Position numbers and translations under genes: made by a program | The notes under the pieces: generated by a model | What the model was told of the DNA's origin: nothing | The model's database searches: none | What the model saw: the letters and a program-made list of their open reading frames with translations, nothing else | NCBI RefSeq assembly: GCF_932526225.1 | Contig: NC_064045.1 | Location: 13,076,442-13,140,441, forward strand | Reading direction: 5' to 3' | DNA from: Nematostella vectensis | Taxonomy: Eukaryota > Cnidaria > Anthozoa > Actiniaria > Edwardsiidae | Length of the DNA: 64,000 bases | Shown: in pieces, positions 47,011 through 64,000 of the stretch | Position numbering within the stretch: the stretch's first letter is position 1 | Layout: every line of letters starts with the position of its first letter

Positions 47011-48265
47011 CTCTGGTCAGAAATCTGGAAGCGAGGCGGCAATATGCGGCATGCTGTTTTTGAAGCAGATAACACCGACGCTGTATTGCTGATATCTTTA
47101 CTATTATTATTATCTTTACTATTATAAGCGTTACGTCTGTCGGGCAAACGTTTTTGATTGGTCGGGAGGTGTGACGTCATCAAGTCTGCACAAGGTTTTG
47201 AACGAGAATTATTCTTGCAGGCGCCATTATCGAAAACACAGAAAAACATTCCGAAAACCTGAGGAGTTTTTTGAAACTTGTGCGAGATATCTATGCATAT
47301 AGACATGCCTGGAGATGAGGGCATGAAGCTTCTTTGAAGGCGGTCCTTACTGTAAAGAAACAAACAACATTTTTCTGATGATGGGGAAGGTTAATGGAAT
47401 CAAAATCGAATCGTGTTTTGATGGGTCGCCGAAAAAGCATAATTTAAGCCTGGAATGGGACATGCTTCGGAAGCTTATTCAAGTACTTGATTTCCCTGAG
47501 ATGTGTCTGATAACAAATGATGATCTAGTTTGGGTTGCTTGCGTTGAGAAAGTTTAGCAAAGACGTATGGAGACGGAAAACCTAGCAGTACGCTCAATTT
47601 TTTCATCACTATACAAATTCTCTTGCGTACTAGAATACAAACCGAGTGCTTGGGTTACCTGTGGTCAAAGGAAGAGTTCTCTTCGCGATGGAACTAAAAT
47701 TCCTTGAACTGCTTGAGAATTATGAAAAAGGCGTCATGTTATTTAGGGATATGCTCAAGAACTTGGTTCTGGAAATGTGTCTATCATAATTTGTTCGCCT
47801 CAGTTAAGAAAGAAAAGCAAACACGTGAAACATGTTCCACATCTAGGCATCGAAGCTGAACTGTATGTTGATAAATTTGAAATCGAAGGTAAACTGTAAG
47901 TTGAATTTGATTTCATGAGATATATATTTTTTTAATTATGAACTAAGCTGTTGAAAAATGTTGTATAATTACAGTGATTGCAAAGATCCCAACTAATTAT
48001 TGTGTTCTTTGTGTTTCGGTTTGTACAATTACTTAATTAAATGGAGGTTACCCGAGACTTTTCGGGTAACTTTTGGGCTTCAGCAAAACTTTGAAAATAG
48101 CCCTATTGAACATAATCATTTGAAATACGAACGAATGGAAGTTCAAACTGTTCTAAAACATGAAAGCGGTTCTCCAAAATGAAAACATGCGAAATTTTAA
48201 ACAAAAATGCTACATTAAGTTTTTGGGCCCGAGAATTCTCGGGTGTTTCGAGAAACGGGCGCCTG
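47011..48265. other. Unrecognised region with short open fragments
   Basis: A 60-codon frame beginning at 47379 (MMGKVNGIKIESCFDGSPKK) ends at a stop near 47558. Disrupted frames continue to about 47900. It may be the remnant of a mobile-element or duplicated gene; no family was recognised. Confidence 0.3.
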
Positions 48266-48279
48266 TTCTTGTTATTTTA

Positions 48280-48556
48280 TTATTGTTATTGTTATTGTTA
48301 TTGTTATTGTTATTGTTATTGTTATTGTTATTGTTATTGTTATTGTTATTGTTATTGTTATTGTTATTGTTATTGTTATTGTTATTGTTATTGTTATTGC
48401 TATTGCTATTGCTATTGCTATTGCTATTGCTATTGCTATTGCTATTGCTATTGTTATTGCTATTGCTATTGTTATTGTTATTGCTATTGTTATTGCTATT
48501 TTTATTGCTATTGTTATTGCTATTGCTGTTGTTATTGCTATTGCTATTGTTATTTA
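48280..48556. repeat. (ATTGTT/ATTGCT)n hexanucleotide microsatellite
   Basis: About 45 hexamers, with TTATTG in the left half shifting to mixed TTATTG and CTATTG on the right. No coding significance. Confidence 0.97.
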
Positions 48557-48559
48557 AGT

Positions 48560-49470
48560 CTATTGGGGCACATTTGAGTGCTGCGCTTATGGATGTTTGC
48601 AAGCAAGGTGGATTCATGTGGATTTTTCTTAATTGACTATTCCTGGATGAGAAAAAAAATTTTCTTATGAATCACCGCAGATCTGCTAAATGCTGTCCTT
48701 TCTGAAACCAAAATAGTTTTAAAATTCTATTGTTTTGCTTGGGGTGAAAAGTCTGGTCATTTCATGTCTTATTTTTTCCGTGAATCTCCCACAATGCTTT
48801 GCAATCTGTAATGGTGGAAAGATGATTCCAGAAGCCTTCAAGAAGTAGTTGACATTTGAGGCCATGAAGGATCAGAATAAAATCATTTATTTGTGTCTTG
48901 AGTTGTGTGTTAGCTGTTCTATTTTCCTAATTAATTTTACTGTTTTTCCTTCTGTTGTCGATTTGAAACTTGACTTAAGAACCTGAGCTATTATTTGGCT
49001 AAAACATATGGGCTGAATAGTTGGTATCACCTCGGTTGGATGCATTCCTTCAAGACCATTTATCCCTGTCTGTTTATTTTTTATTTATAAATATTTTTAT
49101 CATGGGTTTTTCTCACGGCCGGTACAGGCCGGTTAGGTGGTCAATGTGTTAAGCACCCGTGTGTAACTCCCACATTTCAGGTACTTTCTTATTCTACTCT
49201 TAAAAGAAGACATAACAAATGTCAGTTAATTTTAATTTACAAAAAAAAAAAAAAAAAAGAAAAAAAACATTTACTGGAATCTTTAGTGAAATCCATGACA
49301 TGACATCCATGCCAGATTTTAAGAATTATTTTTATTATTATAAGCATTTTTTGGGATATCTCGCACTGACAAAACATTCACGTCATTTATAATAGATAAC
49401 AATATAAAGTAAAAATCTACAAGCAACGAAATCATATAAAAACGGCTTTTCCATATTTTAGAGTGTTTAG
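48560..49470. promoter_or_regulatory. Region upstream of GGH copy 2
   Basis: Mostly AT-rich unique sequence with an A-run at 49241-49258. The GGH copy 2 promoter should lie at its right end; no defined element was recognised. Confidence 0.3.
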
Positions 49471-49471
49471 A

Positions 49472-52400
49472 ATGCTTGCTAAAAACGCTATGATACTTGT
49501 TCTGGTGATTTTACTTGGAACTTCAATTACTGAGACAAAGAGAAAAAAAACTTCGTCGAATCACGCCCGAGGAACGAAAAACAGGGCAGCTCAACCCTTC
49601 GCCATTAAATCAAGATTACAAACTTTTCAACCCATCATAGGTAAAAAAAGTTATTATTTTTTATACAAATAGTATTTACTACATTTATCCAAATCAATAG
49701 AAGCTTATTAAGGGGACTTCGTATAATTACGATTTCATCACACTCAGGGAAAATACATAAGAGTTGAAATTCCCATTATCTTTTCTGGAAGATAAACAAC
49801 AAATTTGGCTGTAAATAATCATCTTGTTGAGACGTGGTCAAATTATGTACTTTTCAGGGATTCTCGCGCAGGAAGCCACCGGGAGAATCAAAAGAGAGAT
49901 CAGCGGTCAGTATATCAAGGCTTCGTATGCAAAGATGATAGAGACGGCAGGCGCACGCGTCGTCCCTGTCTTGTATCCTTCCATATATGATAACATGGGC
50001 CGGTGCTCTGGTTCTTCTTTCCGTAATAACTTCCAAGCACTCGCTTGCAACGAGGTGAACGTTGACCAGTTAGCGAGAAAAACAACGATCTTATGTTTCG
50101 AATATAGCGTGACAACGGTCGCCTTGCTTAAAACGGAAGCTTGAATATCTTTAATAATAGAAGAGAATATCTGCGTATGCGTAATGGTATCAGGGAAAAA
50201 ACAGAGCTAGTTTCGCTGACGTTTCGAGTATTATCGTCATCGGAGCAAAACAAGACGAGGGCTTGTATACAGGGCTTACGGTTGAAACTTCAGCAAAATA
50301 CTCTACTTTCACAGAGGCGTAAAACCATTTCAACATTAAATAAATTTATTTTCCAAGATAAATATTTGGTTTGATTTTACTAGTTTTCTTTTGCCTTAAC
50401 TTCTTTTCAGAATAAACCAGTCGCCTCAGCAAATACAAAATATATTTAACTCAATTAATGGGTAAGTTTGAATAAATAGAATCTGGTTCCTGGGGGGTAG
50501 GCGGGTCGGGGTCAAAGATGAAAGAAATGCCTGGTGCACACTAATGACGTAACGACATGGGCGCGCGCACTCTTCTGCTCGTATGTTCATAAGTGTCAAT
50601 GGTTCGAAATAAGCCCGACAAACGACATGGACATAACGACATAAGAGAGTCGGGCGAATAAAAGAAAGCGGGCGCCCATGTCACTAGTGTGCAACAGGCA
50701 AATACGGTAAAGAAAGGGATTAAATTATCTGCGTCAATTATATCCCTCATCATTTCACTCGACCCTCTCTGTGTTCAGGCTTCTCCTTCCCGGGGGTCAC
50801 GTCAAGTTGCAAAAGTCCGGTTACGGGAGAGTTGGCAAGATGCTCTACGAGATGGCAGTTAAGGTGAGCATGAGTCTGTGTACAGCTCAAATGGACAGTG
50901 CTGAATAACGTATGCGCATGCGCGTAATCTGGCGAAAACAAACAAAATCTCAGTGTTGGATCGTTCAAATAAAGGTACGAAAGGCTGACTTCGGTCGCTG
51001 TCTTGACTTACTGTACAATATTAAAACCATACTGTAAAAAAGATGACAGATTTGTTAGATAATGAGGTATTCATAAAGAAAATTTTAGCCTAAGGTTTTA
51101 TCTAGTTTTCTTAGCATTCGCTGTGACAGTTCGCCGGTAAAACCCAGCCAAAAACAGAATGTCTGGTTTAACCGCGCGGTACTGGAACTAGTCTTGCGTT
51201 TTTAAGCACTGTCGCTCACATGTAATGACTTAAAGGGGTGGAAATAGAAGTATCAAGGGAGGGCAGCATCCACAAATGGGATGCTGATTATTCCGCTATT
51301 AAAACAAACATACTTTGGTTAAAGTTTATTTGCTTCTTTTTTTTGTTGCTTGTTTGCGAGCATTGGGAATCCTGTGGCACGCGAAAGGCACGCTGAGCAT
51401 TCTTGGCCCCAGTTCCTCTCGTCCTTGATTCCAGTGCCTCTCGTCTTTCAAAAGTAATGCATTTATGAATATGCTAGAATTTGAGCCGGCTAGCAGGCTA
51501 ACCAATGGCATTTAAGATAGGGACATGGTTCATACGATGCATAGAAAACTGAAAACAGAAAGGTAGAACACCTTGTGGTAAACTCTCCGCCTTAACCTTC
51601 TACAGTCTAACCGACAAGGTCAGCCCTTTCCGATTTGGGCAGAATGTCTTGGCCTTGAATTGATAGCACTGTTAGCGTCCGGTCGAGGACTAGCTCGCGG
51701 GCAGTACGACACCGAACTTCTGGACCGGACCGACTCCAAGATATACAGTAAACCTTTAAATATTTCAAAAGGTGAGAAGCATATCGTTTCTGACTGTCTG
51801 CTTTTTATTCCTTTTGATATCATAACATAATATGATGCTTTTTTTAGACTACAAACAAAGTCAGCTATTAGGATCAGCGGACAGTACCATGATTCAATAC
51901 ATGATGCGAGATCTTAAAGCATACAACAACCACGACAAGAGCCTAACTCCAGAGGTACAGCCGACCCTTCCCTTCCCTTCCCTTCCCGTTTCTCTTTCCC
52001 TTTCCCCAGTACGAAGTAGAACTTGTGAAGTATTTCTCGTATTTTAATTGTCCGACTTTGTCATACTGGCTACGGTACACTGCATTAAACTTTAAAACTT
52101 TATTGTACCGTTTTTACAGAAATATAATAAATACCCATCACTTAAATCTGCCTTCCGGATCGTCTCCACCAATAATGATCGAAAAGGAAAGGAGTACATT
52201 TCTACAATGGAAGGTAAATAGCGAGGTCCTCAAAGGCTGGCTGCGGTCGTGCGCGATCAAGAGCGAGAAGGCTAACACACCCTGCGGTCGTGCGCAATCA
52301 AGTGCGAAGAAGGTTAACTCACCCTGCGGTCGTGCGCGGTCAAGTGCGAAAAGGCCAACCCCGCCATTCATGTTCTCACGAAACAAATCACACAAAGATT

Positions 52401-53818
52401 GCGGATGATTAGCTCAGTAACAACACAACAATTTGCGATGAAAATCCCTCTCAAAGCGCTACATAATAAATAATAATAAACCTTATGAACTTATGAAGCC
52501 TCGAGTTTCTCTCTTGGGCCAAAAGTGGCCCAGTGTGTTAGCGCGTCAGCGTGTCAGCGTATGGGGCCTCTCACCTCTGCTGAAACGGGTTCGATTCCCG
52601 GTCGAGACATGGATAGTATCTTTCAGTTTCTCGGCCCTGAATTTGACTTGTTGAACGTATGTGAGCTTACTAGAAACTTCTCAAGGAATTGACGTTCTTA
52701 ATATATAATGGGATTTTAAATGTGAAGCGCTTAGAACATGATTTGTATAAGCGCTATATAAATGCTATATTTATTTATTTTATTTATTTATTTAATAAAG
52801 GAAAAATCCTCGTATGGCCCTCGTACTAGGCCAATAAAAGGTATGACTTGTTTTTTTATAAGTTTCTCTTTTATTATTTGCTACAGGTCGCAAATTCCCC
52901 TTTTTCCTGTTCCACTGGCATCCAAACAAGGCTCGTTTCGAACAGCTCGAGAATCATCCAGTTCACGATCCATCGCACGAGTCTTTCCTTATTGCGCAAT
53001 ATCTGACAAAACTATTTGTCGATATCGGTAAGTAGCGTGACAAGTTGTGTGACATGTAGCAAAAACGCAGCGCGACACATGCTATGAAATATGACGTGTA
53101 GTTTTGTGTGACATTTGGCGTGGCATTATATATTTATGCAGTCTTTTTTTGTGTATGAAGCATGACATGTAGCATGTAGCGTGACATAGAGCATAACATG
53201 TGACGTAACATGTATTCTATTACGCAGGCTGAGATTTGGCGTGACATGTGATGTGTATGCTTTTTTGTGTATTTTGCGTGACATGAAGCGTGACATAGAA
53301 TAATATGTAACGTGACATGTATTTTGTTACGCAGGCCGACATTTGGCGTGACATGTGATGTGATGTGTATGTAGTTCTTTTGTGTGTGTTCGTGAAACAT
53401 GGCGTGACATGTGACGTGAGACGTGACTGTATGTATTTACTCGATAGACGCTGAGATCACAACCATACAATCAGCATCATATTATCATTTTCATTATTAT
53501 ATCATAATAATCATTACCATTTATTTTTAGGCGTCACCATCATCTTTATTATGGCTACCCTTATCCTCATAATCATCTCGTCGTCGTTGTCATCACCATC
53601 ACCATCAACGTCATCATTTTAAATCAGCATCATCAATACAACAACGTCAAATAGTCGTAAAAAATTCAAAAAATCGATTTACACGTTTACTTTTTTATTC
53701 AGCACGCCAAAATAACCACAGGTTCGCGACAACGCAAAAAGAGAAAGCTGCACTTATACAGAATTACACTCCAAAGAAGTTAGAGGATGGCCGATTAATT
53801 TACCAATTCAAAATGTGA
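49472..53818 (+). CDS. GGH: Gamma-glutamyl hydrolase, copy 2 (9 exons)
   Basis: Tandem paralogue of the gene at 38426, same strand. Exons are 49472-49640, 49858-49972, 50411-50461, 50779-50863, 51606-51771, 51848-51954, 52120-52213, 52887-53027 and 53703-53818. Exons 2-7 equal copy 1 in length, and phases match throughout. The signal peptide is MLAKNAMILVLVILLGTSI. Catalytic Cys lies in IWAECLGLE and His in FHWHPNKARFEQ; again WHPN replaces WHPE. Exon 5 is nearly identical at DNA level to copy 1, while exon 1 has diverged strongly. That hints at recent conversion or stronger constraint on the core. The ATG at 49472 is preferred because upstream codons lack an ATG. Both copies look functional. 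Confidence 0.93.
50529..50700. mobile_element. TIR element with CCTGGTGCACACTA ends
   Basis: CCTGGTGCACACTAATGAC at 50529 and GTCACTAGTGTGCAACAGG ending near 50699 are inverted repeats. ACGACATGGGCGCGCGC and GCGGGCGCCCATGTC continue the inverted structure. It lies in GGH copy 2 intron 3, so it is unrelated in position to copy 1. The ends resemble the MITE split by the BEL element. Confidence 0.65.
52235..52370. repeat. Three 43-bp repeats in GGH copy 2 intron 7
   Basis: CTGCGGTCGTGCGCGATCAA, CTGCGGTCGTGCGCAATCAA and CTGCGGTCGTGCGCGGTCAA repeat at about 43 bp, beginning some 25 bp after the exon 7 donor. Each unit carries AAGGCTAAC or AAGGTTAAC, faintly like the donor GAAGGTAAAT. Origin from the junction is possible but weak. 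Confidence 0.75.
52510..52800 (+). mobile_element. tRNA-derived SINE, copy 2
   Basis: An A-box-like TGGCCCAGTGTGTTAGCG at 52526 and a B-box GGTTCGATTCC at 52588 form a polymerase III head. A body follows (TATGTGAGCTTACTAGAA) and a 3' end GCGCTATATAAATGCTATAT with a TTTA-rich tail. It lies in GGH copy 2 intron 7. No intact tRNA fold is implied. Confidence 0.78.
53030..53420. repeat. Irregular GTGACATGTAGCGTGACAT repeats
   Basis: Loose repeats of TGACATGTAGCGTGACA and longer ~115-bp copies (TACGCAGGC..ATTTGGCGTGACATGTGATGTG at 53222 and 53330). They begin directly after the GGH copy 2 exon 8 donor (GGTAAGTAGCGTGACAAG) but include no exon bases. Confidence 0.8.
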
Positions 53819-53819
53819 T

Positions 53820-53998
53820 AATCTTGATTGTTGTTCTGCAAATCGAGTAGCCCAAAAACTCGAATTATCGAATAACACCTTGATCAGTAACGCAGTTCAC
53901 GGTGAGGGCTGGTAAGACGATCCCCGGTACCAGAGGCATGTCCCGCCCAAGGCGTCAAGTAATGGTCGAGTGGTAAAGCGCGACTTGCCATCTCGTTG
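53820..53998. other. 3' flank of GGH copy 2
   Basis: A short unique stretch that should contain the polyadenylation signal. No AATAAA was identified close to the stop. Confidence 0.3.
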
Positions 53999-53999
53999 C

Positions 54000-54465
54000 G
54001 CATTCGTGTTAGTTGAGTTTTCGTGTTCGTCGCGTTTTTATGTTTGTTGCGCTTTTTTGCTCGTTGCGCCTTTTGTGCTCATTGCGCTTTCATGTTCGTT
54101 GCGCTTTTTTGCTCGTTGCGCTTTCGTGTTCGTCTTGCTTTCATGTTCGTTGCGCTTTTGTGCTCGTTGCGCCTTTTGTGCTCGTTGCGCTTTCATGTTC
54201 GTTGCGCTTTTTTGATCGTTGCGCTTTCGTGTTCGTCTTGCTTTCATGTTCGTTGCGCTTTCGTGCTCGTTGCGCCTTTTGTGCTCGTTGCGCTTTCGTG
54301 TTCGTTGCGCTTTCAGGTTTGTTGCGCTTTCATGTTCATTGCGCTCTCGTGTTCATTGCGCTTTTGTGCTCGTCGCGCTTTCGTGCTCGTTGCGCTTTCA
54401 TGTTCGTTGCGCTTTTGTGCTCTTGCGCTTTTGTGCTTGTTAGTTGCGCTTTCGTGCTCGTGTAA
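54000..54465. repeat. 17-18-bp minisatellite (CGTTGCGCTTTCGTGCT)
   Basis: About 26 imperfect units of CGTTGCGCTTTCRTGYT lie downstream of GGH copy 2. The Phe/Cys/Leu/Arg-rich frames across it are artefacts. Confidence 0.93.
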
Positions 54466-54789
54466 AGAAAAATGTAAAGATGTTATCTTAACACGAGATG
54501 TAAAAACGTGTTTAAGGCGAGATGAGATGCAAGCACTTTTTTAACTTTTTCAAATCAAACTGTAATATTTTTTTTTAACGCGAAATGTAACAACATCATT
54601 TAATTACTATCTTTACTATGAAAAAAAATAAGATGTACGGCATGAAAATTCACGGAAGTATATACTTGCTTATTTTGAGCGGGGCACTTATGTCAAAATT
54701 GAGCCTTAGGCTCTGTAGAAATGGCAGGCACGAGGCGGAAAAGGATCCTTGAAATAAAATTGTTGTCGCGAGTCTCAAGGCTAGAATCT

Positions 54790-54840
54790 ACTGTTTTTTA
54801 GATGGGGCGTGGGGGGGGGGGGGGGGGGTAATAAAATAAA
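54790..54840. repeat. G-run tract
   Basis: GGGGCGTGGGGGGGGGGGGG-type purine tract, potentially quadruplex-forming. Otherwise the surrounding 54.5-55.1 kb holds no recognised gene. Confidence 0.6.
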
Positions 54841-55079
54841 TCTGGAAAAAATGCATACAGCCCAAACAAGACTGATAAAATATGCATACAAAAAGAAACC
54901 AATTAACTCACGTCTTGGAGCCAAGAAAAAAAAATGAAACCTCGCTTCCCACCACCACCCCACCCCCTTTATTTTTCTAATGGTCCCTTTCCAAAGCCCA
55001 TCCGAGTAAAACGGCTGATTCTATTTTTCATCCAGCTATTCTCGATGAGTAAATATGGGTTAAGTAAACAGACCCATTT

Positions 55080-55195
55080 TCGGAGTTATAGGGGTTATTT
55101 TCGAGTTATACGTGGTTATTTTCGAGTTACACGGTTTAGATTTTATGGGCTTAAGCCCATAAATTCTAAAACCGTATAACTTGAGAATAATTTAG
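55080..55195. other. Long imperfect hairpin with flanking direct repeats
   Basis: The left arm CGAGTTACACGGTTTAGA and ATTTTATGGGCTT pairs with AAGCCCATAAATT and CTAAAACCGTATAACTTG, centred at about 55152. Two GGTTATTTTCGAGTTA repeats precede it. It may be a small palindromic transposon lying 270 bp upstream of the RUN gene. Confidence 0.6.
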
Positions 55196-55468
55196 AAATA
55201 ATTTGAGACGATTGTTTTTGTTGTCATAAAACTAATACCACATGGCTATTTTTATTTTCCCGGTTTCTTACGAAACGCGGCCTCAATTTGACCTGTAATT
55301 TATTTCCCTCGACGGGAACATTATCATTTATTAAACGATTATTTCTCGAGCCAATTATCTGAAGGAGACGGCGTAACAACAAAGTCGCGCTTGATTGCCT
55401 GTCTTTGAGGGAATTTCTAATTGTTTTTGATGCATCAAAAAGACTGCATCTAAAGATGAAGTAGCAAT

Positions 55469-63472
<8,004 letters not shown>

Positions 63473-64000
63473 GTAATGTTATGTTCGAGCCTGAACATGT
63501 TATGGGGGAGAGGCCTCCTGTTAAAACTGGCAAATCACTGCGTTGCGAAGCATTATAACGTTCTAGTCCTTAATCGCATGTGAAACTACTTTAATTTTAT
63601 TTGATGCCATCCCATGTACATAATCTGTATAAAGGACCAAATAAAAAGAAATGTATGTATGGAATAGGTAAATGGGGGGGGGGGGGGGGGGGTTCAAACC
63701 CTTTTCTTACAGGTACACTTTTTAAATTTCACATTCTATTATTGTTCCTATTCTGTTCCGCTAGCTACGGCCCAAAGGGTCAAATGTAATTGACCCTTGT
63801 ATTGAGTATTGTTTTTTTGGCTTTCTTAAAAGAGAAAAAACAAATGCGAGACGTGACATTTTGCGTTAGATTGCTACCCGTCCGTAATCTAGAAATCGAG
63901 TGTGGGCAAAATTCCAATCTCGGCCCCTCTGTGAGGGTGCAGGGGGCTATCGTAAGAAAACGAGTGCATTTGGCTTATGCCTTGATGCTTTTTTTTTCCA
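63473..64000. other. RUN gene intron 17 (runs off window)
   Basis: A G18 run at 63675-63692 and unique sequence. The next exon of the PTB domain was not found before the window end. Confidence 0.45.

Noticed and set aside
48160-48636. Poly-Leu or poly-Asn protein
   Set aside because: They are translations of an (ATTGTT)n microsatellite with no conserved flanks.
52526-52600. tRNA gene
   Set aside because: A and B boxes are present, but no clover-leaf could be traced, and a related sequence at 43205-43440 shares the downstream body, so it is a SINE.
53970-54544. Cys/Arg/Phe-rich ORFs of 150-173 codons
   Set aside because: They lie wholly in a 17-18-bp minisatellite.

Overview
The window looks like nuclear DNA of an early-branching animal, most likely an anthozoan cnidarian. 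This is an inference from intron-rich genes with GT-AG junctions, a BEL/Pao LTR retrotransposon next to a PHD-finger LINE, many small TIR elements, and very long minisatellites. The species cannot be fixed from sequence alone.

Four gene models can be assembled exon by exon. (1) A minus-strand ionotropic glutamate receptor (iGluR) covers almost the whole left half, from about 37.99 kb down to 0.36 kb, and leaves the window. Its pore reads TTVGYGDK, the potassium-channel selectivity filter, as in bacterial GluR0. (2) A plus-strand TRAF-like zinc-finger/coiled-coil gene or remnant (10.16-15.59 kb) lies inside the intron that splits that pore. (3) Two head-to-tail gamma-glutamyl hydrolase genes (38.43-44.79 and 49.47-53.82 kb) have nine exons each and matching exon phases. 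(4) A plus-strand gene (55.47 to beyond 63.47 kb) encodes a RUN-PDZ-PTB scaffold-like protein.

The same iGluR intron also carries nested mobile DNA. A LINE with a 1169-codon ORF sits inside an 11.4-kb BEL/Pao element (307-bp LTRs differing at two positions, 5-bp target duplication CTAGC). The BEL element in turn splits an older small TIR element. All three, like the host gene, read on the minus strand.

More than a quarter of the window is tandem repeat. Several arrays are copied exon-intron boundaries: the repeat unit contains the last or first bases of a neighbouring coding exon plus its splice site. This is seen at the iGluR M4 donor (1-360), the iGluR filter-exon acceptor (8.0-9.2 kb), an upstream iGluR donor (35.1-37.9 kb), GGH copy 1 exon 6 (42.4-42.7 kb), and two exons of the RUN gene (three copies at 57.8-58.1 kb, two copies at 59.0 kb). 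Copy number runs from 2 to about 65, which looks like a series of stages. This recurrent splice-junction tandem duplication and the K+-signature iGluR are the two most notable observations.

Other repeats include a 5.4-kb array with a 1650-bp higher-order duplication, a 3.9-kb 42-bp array, three arrays sharing one GC-rich core, two tRNA-derived SINE copies and at least five related TIR elements. Exon boundaries were set by eye from splice consensus, reading phase and family similarity. No transcript data or database search was available.
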